A DNA stretch of 64,000 bases from Halichoerus grypus (GCF_964656455.1 NC_135718.1:129935966-129999965), one strand, 5' to 3'; counted from the stretch's first letter, positions 35,666 to 46,519 are shown. The notes: generated by a model not told the origin, from the letters alone. Made by a program: numbers and translations.

Positions 35666-37050
35666 ACTGCCCCCATCGTCCCCATTCTGGCTGTATGATC
35701 TAAACGGGTCATGACCATGCGCCCTTGAACTCTGCTCACTGCCCAAACCCCGGGACCTTGTGCTGAGGCCGGGACGGTCCAGGCTCTGTCGTACGAAATT
35801 ATGGGCAAAGCAGCCACTTGGGCTTCTGCCCCTCCCCAGTCTCCCTCCTCCCCTTCTCCTCTGCCTGGGTTGGAAACTCTGCCACTCTGGGCTCACATGC
35901 TTGAGTCACAAGGCTGAGCGTGCCCAGCAAAAGAAGTAAGTCAAGGATATAACCGGCAGGAGGCCAGTGAAACAAAAATACAGCATTTCATCTTGTTCAT
36001 TATGTACCCGTCTTCTGTTTTTTCATGCCTGAGAAAGCAGTGCCAAGGCTTACTGTTTGCCCAGCCCACCTACTTCTCCTCCCCACCTGGGATTGAGGCC
36101 TCGCTCCCTATTTATCCTCGCCAATATTCCTTTCTGCATTTCTCTCAAGGCCCGCAAAACCATGCTTTACTGTCTATATTTCCCAGCATGTGGAGAGTTA
36201 CAGGAACTAGCCAGTGACAAGGAGTTAATGCAGAGCAAATGAGCTTGGTGTCCACCCGTCTCCTTCCCCCTTGCTCCCTGCCTCCCTTCCTCCCTCCTCC
36301 CCTCTAGGAGCCCCACCTCTGGAGCCCTTCCTGGCCTGGAGTCTCTGGCCCACTTAGGCCAAGGAGAACACCGGAAGCCCCCGTGGTTGACTGGCACCTC
36401 GTAAGTAGGCTTCCTCCTCTGCCCAGGCAGGTTGTTGGGTCTAATTGTCTAACTACAGATTTCCATCTCTGATCTGCTGGGCAGATGGGCAAGCAGCTGT
36501 GCCAGGCCCCAGGGGACCTCCAGCTCCCGGGGAGCAGGCCCGTCCACCTGGCTCTCTAGACCTGAGGCCTCAGGGGGCCTCCTCAAGGGCAAGACACAGC
36601 CCAGACCTCCAAAAGGGAAAAATACAAGAGCGAGTGTAAGCCAAACCCCACGTCTTCCCACTCCCTCGCGCTTGCTCCCATTCCTGGGGAAAGGACAGAG
36701 CAAGTATCAGGCAGCCAGGGTGGCCGGCTTTCCTTTCCCAGTTTAGGCACCGTCTCCTGACTCTGTTTCTGAGAGCAAGTTCCCTGACTTCTCCGGATCC
36801 AACCTCATCATGGTTAAAATTCAGGCTGGAGCCTTGGCAACTTTGAGATGACAGGTTGCGGTGAACAAGAAAGAAGCTGCTATGAGATGCTACTCAGACC
36901 TCCTCCTTGATGGGCCCTGGGACAAGCAGTGTGCAATCCCACATCTGTGATAAACAGTTGACTTTCCTCTGCCGCTTCTCTGTCCTGGGCAGCGTCTGCA
37001 GATCCTCACAGTTCCAGACGGGATCGCTATGAACAGGTGCTTCCAAATAA
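35666..37050. other. Unique non-coding DNA
   Basis: No gene is recognised. 36255-36306 is pyrimidine-rich. 36745-36812 may be a MIR scrap in sense. Open frames of up to 84 codons are overlapping and unremarkable. Confidence 0.45.
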
Positions 37051-37262
37051 AGACAGCTAACAATTACTGAGCCCCTACTGTGTGTCAGGCACTGTGCTAA
37101 GCTCTGTTTGCACGAGCTCACTTAATATGCCTAAGAACCCTGTAAAGTAGGTGGAGACACGGGTGCAGAGAGAAGTTAGCTAACTTGCCCAAGGCCAAGC
37201 AACTAGAAAGTGGTGGATCGAAATCCACACTCCAGCAAGCTGACCTCAATGCTTCCCTCTTA
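37051..37262 (-). repeat. MIR SINE, near full length
   Basis: 'acagctaacaattactgagc', 'ccctactgtgtgtcaggcac', 'tgtgctaagctctgtttgca', 'ttgcccaaggccaagcaact' and 'gtggatcgaaatccacactc' are reverse MIR landmarks from end to start. Confidence 0.92.
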
Positions 37263-37274
37263 CCCTCTCACCTT

Positions 37275-37301
37275 TGTGTGTGTGTGTGTGTGTGTGTGTG
37301 T
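37275..37301 (+). repeat. (TG)13 microsatellite
   Basis: Pure TG dinucleotide run between a MIR and a SINE. Confidence 0.95.
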
Positions 37302-37323
37302 ACGCTTTACAAACTATAAACTA

Positions 37324-37508
37324 GGGGCGCCTGGGTGGCTCAGTTGGTGAAGCGTCTGCCTTCGGCTCAGGTCATGATCCCAGGGTCCTGGGATGGAGCC
37401 CTGCGAGTCTGCTTCTCCCTCTGCCCCTTGCACCCCCTTCCCCACCCCTGCTTGTGTGTGTGCACTCTCTCTCTGTCTCAAATAAATAAATAAAATCTTT
37501 AAAAAGAA
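37324..37508 (+). mobile_element. Can-SINE (SINEC)
   Basis: The head is GGGGCGCCTGGGTGGCTCAG, the middle is CT-rich and the end is AAATAAATAAATAAAATCTT plus A. The duplication TACAAACTATAAACTA (37308-37323) is repeated at 37509-37524 with one mismatch. A small deletion in the GAGCCCTGCGAG zone removes part of the CATCGGGCTCCC segment. Confidence 0.96.
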
Positions 37509-37599
37509 TACAAACTATCAACTAGTACACAAATATGAAGACTTATTATTAGATCACTGGTAGTAGTATGAGCCAGGGGCGGGCACAGGGGCTAGTCAG

Positions 37600-37990
37600 G
37601 GAAGATTTGTGCCTGACCATTAATCTGATTAAATATGGCTGAACTGTATTTCAGAGCTAATTGGAAATGTCTTGTTCTAACTCTCTCCATCAGTACAAAG
37701 ACTTGAAATTTGACTGAACAGAGATGCAAACGACTCTTTCCAGGACTCCCAACCTGGTATTTATGGGATGCTGGTCTTAGTGATCCCCAGAGGGGCCAGA
37801 ATGGGGGACAGTGAGCCACCATGTTGCCATGTGGTCTCAGCTTCCACGGCGACACCTCTCAGAGAAGGAGGCCTCTTCCCAAAGTAAGGGGTTGCTTACT
37901 GTGGGAGGACAGAGCAATGTCTAATTAGAGAGTCATGAATAGGCAATTAGCCTGTAATGAATGAATGAATGGATCTAGGCAATGATCATC
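37600..37990. promoter_or_regulatory. Two AT-core-rich patches, possible enhancer
   Basis: 37616-37665 has 'ccattaatctgattaaatat' and 'agctaattgg'. 37905-37970 has TAATTA (37922-37927), CAATTAG (37944-37950) and 'gtaatgaatgaatgaatgg'. The clustering of homeodomain-type ATTA cores in otherwise GC-rich unique sequence is typical of conserved non-coding elements. It is an inference without alignment. Confidence 0.25.
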
Positions 37991-38080
37991 AAGGCTGGCA
38001 GCATCACAGAAGGAGAGATACCCAGACCCTGTGTGTCTCCTCATAGTTGTACACCCACAACCAAGGGGTTTTAGCACACT

Positions 38081-38093
38081 CCCCCCCCCCCCC
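38081..38093 (+). repeat. Poly-C run (13)
   Basis: Thirteen consecutive C. Homopolymers of this kind are error-prone in sequencing and assembly. Confidence 0.95.
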
Positions 38094-38109
38094 AGGAAGT
38101 CAGTTAGAG

Positions 38110-38940
38110 GAGCCTGAATTTGATTCAGCCCTAAATGTAACTACACATACAGGATATATAGGGACAGTGGAATACATTACATGCCACGGTGACAATGCAA
38201 TCAGCCAGATTCAGAACGTGAAACACTCTACAAGACAAACCGCCCAGTTCCTTCAGCAAAACATTGCAAGAGAGAAGGAAAGAAAAAAGAATATAGATTA
38301 AGAAGGACTTAAAAGTCTGTAACAACCAATCAATGGATGGACTTATCTGGATCCAAATTAAAGAGAAAATAGGAAAAAAATTTATATAATAATCAGAAAA
38401 ATATGGAATACTAACTGGATATTTTATTACACTAAGAAATTGTTAATTCTGTTTAGATGTGAAAATTATACTTATTTTTAAGAGTCCCTATCTTTACAGA
38501 TGAAATGATAAGCTGCCTAGGATTTACTTCAAAATAATCAGAAGGTAGAAAGAACTGGAAGTATGTCTAATACAAGATGGGCCGTGAGCCGACTTCAGAA
38601 TTATTGAAGTTTGGGTACGTGGAGGTTATCACACTATTTTCTCTACTTTTGTATATGTTTGCAATTTTCTATGATACAAAGGGGTTTTTTGGTGGTCGTT
38701 GTATATTTTTTAGAGAGAGTGTGCGCGCGGGCGCCAGCAGGGAGTGAGAGGGGCGGGGGGGGGGGCGGGCAGAGGCAGAGGGAGAGAGAGAATCTTAAGC
38801 AGTCTCTACTCTGAGCGTGGAGCCTGATGCAGGGCTTGATCTCATAACCCTGAAATCAAAACCTGAGCTGAAATTGAGTCGGATGTTTAAACGACTGAGC
38901 CACCCAGGCGCCCCTGGTTGTTTGTTTTTAATAAAAATCC
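38110..38940 (+). mobile_element. L1M/HAL1-like LINE 3' end, split by a SINE
   Basis: The segment is A-rich and ends with 'gaggttatcacactatttt', 'ctctacttttgtatatgttt' and 'gcaattttctatgata', a 3' UTR signature of old L1/HAL1 families in sense orientation. The SINE at 38707-38914 sits near the end. There is no open frame of note. Confidence 0.6.
38707..38914 (-). mobile_element. Can-SINE (SINEC), reverse
   Basis: A short T-rich tail is followed by a G-rich expanded middle (a G-run at 38755-38766), CTTGATCTCATAACCCTGAA and CTGAGCCACCCAGGCGCCCC. The target duplication is imperfect. The sequence is more diverged than the other copies, so it is probably older. Confidence 0.92.
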
Positions 38941-39775
38941 GACCCTTTGTAATTATCACTGTGGTAATATAAGCACAGTGCAATAAAATCCTGTGAGCCG
39001 TCCAGGCCGCTGGCTCTGGCCTCTGGGGCTCCGCACCCTTGAGAACACGATGGGAGGGGCCCCCGGGCTGCTTTTCCCTTTCCTGCAGTAGCAGTGAACA
39101 CATTACAGCCAGATCCTTGGACAGAGGTAGGGTCCTTATTGCATGAGAGAAAGCAACCCTCTCAAGGTTCCACCACAAGATAATAGGGAGCCACACTCAA
39201 TCTTCGGATGCAAAATTCAACTCTCCCCCTTCTCCCCAGACCACCTTGGCTCAGAGCCGAAAACTAAGAGTTCTTCCAGCCCCGTAGTGAATTTGGCCTC
39301 TCACTACCCTGGGTCCCGACAAGGACTAGCATCTCCACAAAGCCGCATCTGTGCTGGCTGGGGCCGATGCCTTCTTGCCTTTCTGCTTCCATTAGGTGCC
39401 AGAGTGGGGAAGGGGAGGAGGGGAGAAGGAAGAAGTTATGGGAAGGACAGGCCCCAGAAGACCCAAGCACCCAAGCCCATGTTCAAGGCCAGCCCAGCCC
39501 CACACAGGGGCCCGGCTACCGCCAGCCCCACCTTGGGCAAACCCCTGGCACCTCTTACGCTGGTCCTTCCCATAGTACTTCCTGGTACTGCGGCTCACAG
39601 GGCTCAGGGCACAGGAGAGAAGATGGAGGGAGACAGGGAGGGAGACTTCAGAAAGGAGAGGGAGAGGAGGTCTGGGGTGTCTGGAGAAGACCTTGACAAG
39701 AGAAGAAATACAAGGGGAGAACACCACACCTGGCACATTCCAGAGCTCAAATCTGCTAAAGAAATAATTGAGTGA
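38941..39775. other. Unique non-coding DNA
   Basis: The open frame at 39143-39775 (210 codons) overlaps the SINE target site at its end. It is basic and low-complexity and has no recognisable domain. No gene is called. Confidence 0.5.
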
Positions 39776-39972
39776 GGGGCGCCTGGGTGGCTCAGTCGTT
39801 AAGCGTCTGCCTTCGGCTCAGGTCATGGTCCCAGGGTCCTGGGATCGAGCCCCGCATCGGGCTCCCCGCTCTGCGGGAAGCCTGCTTCTCCCTCTCTCAC
39901 TCCCCCTGTTTGTGTTCCCTCTCTGGCTGTCTTTCTCTCTGTCAAATAAATACAATCTTTAAAATAAAAAAA
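39776..39972 (+). mobile_element. Can-SINE (SINEC), first of a tandem pair
   Basis: The head is GGGGCGCCTGGGTGGCTCAG and the tail AAATAAATACAATCTTTAAA plus poly-A. A perfect 18-bp duplication AAAGAAATAATTGAGTGA lies at 39758-39775 and 39973-39990. The next SINE starts 15 bp after the second copy. Confidence 0.97.
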
Positions 39973-40005
39973 AAAGAAATAATTGAGTGAAAGAAAGAGA
40001 AGAGA

Positions 40006-40209
40006 GGGGCGCCTGGGTGGCTCAGTCATTAGGCGTCTGCCTTCGGCTCAGGTCATGATCCTGGGGTCCTGGGATCGAGCCCCGCATCGGGCTCCCTGCT
40101 CAGCAGGGAGCCTGCTTCTCCCTCTCCTTCTGCCTGTCTCTCTGCCTACTTGTGCTCTCTCTCTATCTCTCTGCCAAATAAATAAATAAAATCTTAAAAA
40201 AAAAGAAAG
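40006..40209 (+). mobile_element. Can-SINE (SINEC), second of a tandem pair
   Basis: The head is GGGGCGCCTGGGTGGCTCAG and the tail AAATAAATAAATAAAATCTT plus poly-A. The duplication AAAGAAAGAGAAGAGA is at 39990-40005 and 40210-40225. Its target lies immediately beside the downstream duplication of the first SINE, in A-rich DNA that suits L1 endonuclease. Confidence 0.96.
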
Positions 40210-40854
40210 AAAGAAAGAGAAGAGAAAGGAGAGAGGGGGGGAGAAAGCAGCAGGAGGGGTTGAGGGAGTGGGGAGGGTTCCAGAGGCCCCCAGGAACCGG
40301 TCAGCCAACTGCCCACCCCTGCTCTCATAGCCCCATGCCTCTGGTGGCCCCAGGGGCCATTCCTGGCCCCGTGTTCTCAGGGGGAGTTCCCAGCCCTTAC
40401 CAGCCCAGGACGGGGGCGCGGGAGCCAGCTCGCAGACACACCACATGGCCCAGAAGGTCCCTTTCCTACCTCCTAGCAGCCTGCTCCTGGAAGAGAGACA
40501 AGTGGACTGATCCACCTGCCTCCTGAGGGCAGAGTGCCAGGAGGGAGGCGCCACCTCAGACCAAGGGGCCAATCAAGGGACCAGAAGAGCCCGCCCAGAG
40601 CTGCCCTTTGCGGGGGACATAGAGTTCACTTAGTATTCATCAAAGGTGCCTGTTCCATACTCTTGCCCATGCTGGGCAGTCACAAGATGACCGCCTCCCA
40701 CCTCCTCACACTCACTGACTTTCAGGGACCACAGAGCCCAAGGTTACCCTAGAGCCAGGGCAGGTTGGCATCAAGCGGGTGGTGAACACGGACCCTTCAG
40801 GCGCCGAGGAAGCAGGCCAACAAGACCCTTGCGGACACTTTAGGGACCTGCCAC
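40210..40854. other. Unique non-coding DNA
   Basis: A GA-rich start (40210-40260) is followed by GC-rich unique sequence. No gene is recognised. Confidence 0.5.
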
Positions 40855-40995
40855 TAGTCCTGGGGCAGTCCTGGACTCCAAGCCTGGCTCCGCCACTTGC
40901 TGGCTGCACGACCCCGGGCAGCCCCGGAACACCTCGGAGCCTCACTCATCGGCCAGCCTGCACTTCGAGGGCGCCGGGAGCATGCGCGGAGGAAA
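40855..40995 (+). repeat. MIR SINE
   Basis: 'gtcctggactccaagcctgg', 'ctccgccacttgctggctgc', 'acgaccccgggcagccccgg' and 'aacacctcggagcctcactc' are GC-shifted MIR landmarks in sense order. Confidence 0.8.
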
Positions 40996-42646
40996 AGGGC
41001 TCTGGGCTCCCGGAGGAAAGGCTGACTATAAATGCAAGGTATCATGACCGTGCATGAGAGTTCCTGCCACACCTAGGAAGGAGGAGGCAGGTTTCTGTCC
41101 GGCTCTGCAAGCCAGCCCCAATAAGGATAAGGCAAACGACAAACCAAGCCAGAGAAGGCAGAGGCCCCCCGGGCCGCAGGCATCCTACCCAGGAGAGCCA
41201 GAGGCACCCGCAGCTCCATCAGAGGGAAATGGAACTTGCTGGCAAGGAGGAGTGAGGAAGAAGAGGGAAGATGGGACTGGGCCAGGAGGCATGATCTGGC
41301 CCTACGATTCGTATTTGTGGGATGACTGGAGTTTCTCTACCCATCCAGAGCTTGGCCCAAAGGTGGGGGGTGGCTCAGAGGAGCAGGCAAGTCCCACCAC
41401 AGGGCTCCTTCTTCACGCCCGCCCCGCAGCTAATGGAGCTCCCATGAGGAGTGAGCTCTCAAACCCAGGACTCCAAGAGGTCTCTGCCTCTCCTACAAAT
41501 CATAACGTGAATCACAGTCTCCGACACTGGCAGAGCTTTCCATACACGTGGACTGTTTTTCATGTAGCTTCACAAAACCCAAAGGAGGAAAGCCTTTGGT
41601 CCTCAGCTGGGAGGGGAGGGTGCATGATCCGAAGTCATGCATCTTACGGAAGCGCCAATGCCCGGAAGGACAGGAGCCCTGTTTCTGAGGCTCAGAGACC
41701 AACTCTCTCCCCGCTGGGCAGCCCAGGGCTTGGCCCTTACAGGCGTGGTGAACAGGAACACGAGGGCTGGTCCTGCTGCGAGGAGCCTCCTTGGCCCTGT
41801 TCTCCTGCCACTCGGGGACCAAGAGTTAGCAACCCACCTCCCGACTGCCAAGTTCAGGGGCCTCTGGGGTTAAACGCAGACTGTCATATGGCAAGCCTAG
41901 GGTTTCACTGGCAATGAACTCCCTTCAAAACTTAAGCAATGTCCACTCATCCTGCTCTTGATAGACAACAACTTCTTAGTCAGCCTACTAAAAACCGTAC
42001 GGTCCCTCTGAGGTTGTGAGTTCTGATGAGGTCCAGCCTTGAGCCATTTCTCTCCGGGTCTGAGACACAAAAGGCCAAAAGTAATAGGATGCTGACTAGC
42101 AGGGGTGGGGGAAGGAAGAGAATCCTGTCTCCAGAACCTTCCCTGGAAGCAGGCCCGGACTGGGGTGAAGCAAGCAGTATGGAGTAGATATACTACAGCC
42201 TGGAGGTCCTGACAAGCTGCCCCGAGCAAACCTGCTCCTGGGCAGGGGAACAAGATGAACAGTATGGCTAATACAAGCCCCCATCTCAGAGGGATGAGCC
42301 GGGGGCGGGGGGGGCAGGCAACTAGGTGGGTTGGGAGCAAAACTCCTTTCATCCTGCTCAGGGAAATCTTCAATCTCTATGCTGAGAGAAGGAGTGACTC
42401 AAAGACCCTGACCACCCCAATAACTTCTCTAATTATCTATGAAACACATTTGCACTCCTAATAAGATCACCACTGGAGGCGGGCTCTGCACTGGATCTTG
42501 ATGAGACCACCTATCTAGGAATCAGATAGAGACACTTCCCACGGGATTCCTTCCTTCCATTTGGCCTCTCAAGGGTTAACCTACAGCCGACCCTGAACCG
42601 CCATTCTCAGCCAGGCCAGGAAAACAGGATGGCTGGGGCAGCTGGT

Positions 42647-42688
42647 GGGGCAGGGGCGGGGGGGTGGGGGGTTAGGGGGGTGGGGGGG
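42647..42688 (+). other. Very strong G-quadruplex tract
   Basis: There are six G-runs of 4, 4, 7, 6, 6 and 7 bases at 42647-50, 42653-56, 42658-64, 42666-71, 42675-80 and 42682-88. Loops are 1 to 3 bases (CA, C, T, TTA, T). One loop is TTA between G6 runs, telomere-like. Short loops and long runs predict a stable quadruplex on the plus strand. The role is unknown. Confidence 0.85.
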
Positions 42689-43083
42689 TGTTTAGCTTGG
42701 CCTCCGCCCAGCATGCAGACAACTCCCCTCAATGTATAGACACCCAGGCTGGGCCCCTTGAAACAAGTCCTTCCCTTCCTCCCCCACCAGAGGACGGCTC
42801 TAGAGAAGGTCCTCTTGGCAAGGGAGGCAGGGAGAAGGCTATTTTTCAGGATTAGAGAACAGTCTGAAGGAGGAGCCCATCTCTCAAATGCATCTTTGAA
42901 GCTTCAGTAGACAGCTACCCCCTTCTCCACCGTCTGCCAGAGCTACTGGGGATGGCGGTTCCAGGGACAGCAGTGCCAGGAAGATGGTGCAAAGACAAAA
43001 GTGACCTTGGGAGAAAGCTGACAGACAAGGAGCCATGTCATTCCCTCCTCCCCCTTTTCTGTCTGCCCAGTAAGGGCTGAGCG

Positions 43084-43105
43084 CCCCCCCCCCCCGGTGG
43101 GGGGG
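43084..43105. repeat. Poly-C/poly-G hairpin
   Basis: C12 (43084-43095) is followed by GG, T and G7 (43099-43105), so the C-run can pair with the G-run. It is a likely cause of polymerase stalling and assembly error. Confidence 0.8.
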
Positions 43106-43411
43106 CGGGCTGAAAAGACCAGCTATTCTGAGCCGTGCAGTGGAGATGCTGATGCATATGTGACATGGGCATCTCTGTACCCCTTTCAGTCTCTCCACTC
43201 CCTGAACCGTGGCCACTGTTCTCCCATAGTCCTCTGTCACCTTGCCTCAACTACTTTGATGGCCAGGAAATAATTCTGTTGGATCACCTTTAAGAGGTAC
43301 CTCTATGGTATTCCAGGGCAAAAGCCCCTCCATATCGGGGCGGGGAGGGTGCAATGTAAACCTCTCTAGTGTCCATAAGGGCTTTCTAAAGGGTCTTGTA
43401 CCTAATCCCCA

Positions 43412-43427
43412 CCCCCCCCCCCCCCCC
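43412..43427 (+). repeat. Poly-C run (16)
   Basis: Sixteen consecutive C after CCCCA. True length is uncertain in any assembly. Confidence 0.95.
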
Positions 43428-43599
43428 GCCGTAACTGTAACCCTCCTGCCTCCAGTCACCAACTCAACTTTATCCCTAAGGGTTTACCCTAAGTCTTGGA
43501 TTCCCAACCTCACCTCCTGAGCCCCTAAAATAGCTCTGAGTGTGTCATCAGAAACCCCCATTACTAACCAATCTTCCCTGTCCATAATGTAGTTTTTAG

Positions 43600-43880
43600 A
43601 GTATTAATTAAACACGACCCAGCATCCTGTCTGAACCACGTCATCCCCAGTCCCATTGCCCTGGAGATGAAAGTGTGCCTCTGAATTTGTCCCCCTTCTC
43701 TCTCCAAATGACAATTCTGTTATGCCCTGGCTCATAAGCCTTCAGTGTATCTCTATGCCTATGGGATAGAGGCTAAACTTCGTAGCTTGTAATATAAGGC
43801 CTTTTATGATCCAGCCCCAATATATTTATCCAATATGATCTTCTACTACCATTCTAAAAGTAAAAGCTTACAGCTTTCCT
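43600..43880 (+). repeat. L2 LINE relic
   Basis: 'ccctggctcataagccttca', 'ctatgcctatgggatagagg', 'ctaaacttcgtagcttgtaa' and 'aaggccttttatgatccagc' are L2 landmarks in sense order. Confidence 0.8.
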
Positions 43881-45329
43881 GTAAGTACTACGGGTCATTG
43901 GTACCAGTGGAATTCAGTGGAAAGAGAGGTCATTTCTAGCTAGGGTGATCAGGCCAGACTCCATGGAAGGGTCATGTGTGTCTGTGTGTGTGTGTGTGTC
44001 TGTCTGTCTGTGTCTGTGTGTTGGAAGGTGTTATGCAGAATCATCAATGGACCAGCTTGCCTGTGGTTCCATTCTCCTCCTCTCTACTTCACCCCACCGT
44101 GGGCTTATAAGCATAAAGGACATACATTTGCAAAGCCTCATGGATGTAGGAAATGCTTTTCTACACTTGAAGTTTTGTGAAACTCCAGGGATCCAGGAAT
44201 AGAATCAGACTAGAACAGAATCACAAAAGCTGGCAACCGCCTGTGAGGAGCCCCCAGCTAGTGCTGGACCAGAGAGATAAAGACAGTGGGGTCTGGAGAG
44301 GCCTCCTCCATGGCTCCTGGCAGGCAGTTTGTTGGGATGGATTCCATTTCACCTCCCCTGAGTGTGCGTGCTCTACCAAATGACTAGCACTGGGAGGAAA
44401 GAATTCTAAGAAACTCACGTCTTTCTGGACTCCCAGACTTTTCAGTTTTGATCTTTGGAGGGAAGGGTGTGAGAAGAGTTAAGGAAAAAAAAAAAATCCA
44501 ACCTCCTCTGCCTTCTGTGATTCTGGCAACTCCATGCTATATATCAGTGGCCAGGCAGGGGAGTGGGAGAGAGAACTGAGCTTGGAATGAAGAGACAGAA
44601 GACCAGACCAGACTAGTGGACGCCTAGACCAGCCAGCTCTCCCTTCCCAGGCAGCATCTCAAGCCAGAAAATAATGAGGCCAGAGCCAAAGCAGTAAGAG
44701 GGAAGGGCATCAGGGAAAGGAAGACATAAATTATCACTGTCCCTAGCTCTACCACGAAATCCCCTTCCCAGGGCTGCAATCTCCTCGTCCATATTGTAAC
44801 TCACCCCATGGAACGGCCCCACAGTACACTCATCCTGAACAGCGTCCTCGTATGTGATGAGACTGAGAGGGACCCAAAAATGGAATCAGAAGGGAGAGGT
44901 GAGGGGAGCACATGAGCATGAGGATGTGGAAAAAGGAAGAGAATTAATGAGCTCTTGTTGGAATTAATTTTCAAAGAGCAAACAAAAGCAATTAATGTGG
45001 GAGGGTGGGATCCCCAGGCCTGGCTGCTGTCAGGGAAGCGCCTGGGTAGCTGGGACCTGGCTGTCTGCGCTGTGATTAGAAAGAAGGTGGGAGGTTGCTC
45101 ACTGGAGGAGAATCTGGGGGAAATGACTCTGTGTGCTCCAGAGGGAGGGAAGGAGTAATTGGGAAGCGGGTACCAGAATAATAACATGTGCGTCGGTGAA
45201 CGATGCACACACCCAGAGATGTTAGCAGGGCAGCTCCATCAACCACCACTAGCCATAAAACTCTCCCAAATGTACAGCGTTTGCCAAACCCTTGAGAACA
45301 GGAAGTCATGTCATGATAGGCCACATGGA
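43881..45329. other. Unique DNA with a GT repeat and an ATTA patch
   Basis: No gene is recognised. 43975-44022 is a (TG)n/(TCTG)n repeat. 44935-45000 has 'gaattaatgagctc', 'gttggaattaattt' and 'aagcaattaatg', three ATTAAT cores in 50 bp, a possible enhancer core. Confidence 0.45.
43975..44022 (+). repeat. (TG)n / (TCTG)n microsatellite
   Basis: TG and TCTG units alternate over about 48 bp. Confidence 0.9.
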
Positions 45330-45485
45330 GCGAATGGCTACTCTGTACTAAGCACAGGATGTTTTGCAGGTCTTACTTCCTTTCATCCAAACAAACAAGT
45401 ATTATCCACCCCATTTTACAGATGACAAAACTGAGGTTCTAAGAGGTTAAGGATACAGGAGAGAAGACTTGCCCTAAGTTCCCAG
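45330..45485 (-). repeat. MIR SINE, first of a head-on pair
   Basis: 'actctgtactaagcacagga', 'ccaccccattttacagatga', 'caaaactgaggttctaagag' and 'cttgccctaagttcccagag' are reverse MIR landmarks. Confidence 0.82.
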
Positions 45486-45722
45486 AGACCTAGGTTTGAA
45501 CCACAGCTCTACAACTTCTTAACTATGTGACCCAACAATGTCACCTTGGACACACCATTTAATATCTCGGAACCATGGCTTCATCATCTGTAAGACAGGG
45601 ATACTGTTACGTACCTTCCAGCCTGCTGTAACAATCAAATGAGATAATTTATATGTATAAAGCTCCTAGCCGGTGCTGGTAAATGCACATACTAAGTGTT
45701 CAGTAAATGTTTGTTCTCCTCC
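45486..45722 (+). repeat. MIR SINE, second of a head-on pair
   Basis: 'tttgaaccacagctctacaa', 'ccatttaatatctcggaacc', 'catcatctgtaagacaggga' and 'tcagtaaatgtttgttctcc' are sense MIR landmarks. With the reverse MIR just upstream it forms a diverged inverted pair. Confidence 0.85.
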
Positions 45723-45744
45723 CGGCCCCGTCTTTCAGTAAGAT

Positions 45745-46170
45745 AAATTCGTCATTCATTCAACAGACAGTGGAGTGTCCAATGTATGAAAAGGGGGAAG
45801 GAAATAGAATTTATGGGAGCCCTGTTCATGCAGGCACTTCACTAGGTCCTTAGGGTGGGTAGGGCGTGAAAGGTGACAAGAACAGGACAGAGTGCTTGTC
45901 TTCAAGCAAGAGTTTACAACCTGGCAAGCCAAGCCCAAAAGCCCATGAGTACCTGGATGCCGTGATGTGTGGTAAGAGCTGTATAAGACAGGGCAGCCAA
46001 CAATCCAGAGCCTCGGGAGTTTAGAGAGGGGAGGGAGGCAGGCTGCAGGAAGAGAGATGACTCCCGTGGGGCACAGGAAGGTTCTGAGAAGAGGTCACAT
46101 GACTTTGGAGCCCTGTGAAAGGCTGGATTTGGAATGGACATGAAAGGGTGGGGTTTCTTAGGGCTTCTCC
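45745..46170 (-). repeat. L2 LINE relic
   Basis: 'cattcattcaacagacagtg', 'cttgtcttcaagcaagagtt', 'tgtggtaagagctgtataag' and 'agccctgtgaaaggctggat' are in reverse L2 order over about 400 bp. Confidence 0.7.
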
Positions 46171-46408
46171 TGAGGCAGCCGCTGAGGGGATTCATGGGAT
46201 ACTAATCAATATGTGTTTTCAGTTTCCTGTTTCCAGGTGGAGGAACAAAGGTGACAGCCAATTCTTTGCTACTCCTCTCCTGAGAGGTGGAGTCTATTCC
46301 CCCCCGCCACCCCAGGGCATCAGGGCAGGCCTGTGACTTGGTTGAACCAAGAGAATATAATAGAAGTGATGCTGTGTGACTCTGAGACTTGGGTGTAAGA
46401 AGGCTTAA

Positions 46409-46519
46409 GGGGCGCCTGTCTGGCTCAGTAGGTGGAGCATGGGACTCTTGGCCTTGGGGTTGTGAGTTCGAGCCCCATGTTGGATGTAGAGACTACTTAA
46501 GAAAAAAAGTTTCCAAAAA
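46409..46519 (+). mobile_element. Short Can-SINE (SINEC) in an LTR
   Basis: The head is GGGGCGCCTGTCTGGCTCAG, then GATGTAGAGACTACTTAAG and an A-rich tail. The flanks AAGGCTTAA (46400-46408) and AAGCCTTAA (46520-46528) are a target duplication with one mismatch. Confidence 0.93.

Larger units (their letters stand above)
40996..43599. other. Unique GC-rich DNA with the longest open frame and G/C tracts
   Basis: A 287-codon ATG frame spans 41054-41917. Its start lacks a good Kozak context (T at -3) and it shows no domain; it is rich in P, S, G and E. The amino-acid character and the absence of stops fit GC-rich chance sequence. The G-quadruplex (42647-42688) and C-runs (43084, 43412) are annotated separately. 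Confidence 0.4.

Noticed and set aside
37275..37301. Simple repeats as CRISPR-like arrays (also 56131-56168 and 57488-57519)
   Set aside because: They are dinucleotide or tetranucleotide microsatellites in a mammalian genome, with no spacers.
41054..41917. 287-codon open frame as a real gene
   Set aside because: No domain, weak start context, low-complexity composition, and overlapping open frames on the other strand. Not listed as a CDS.
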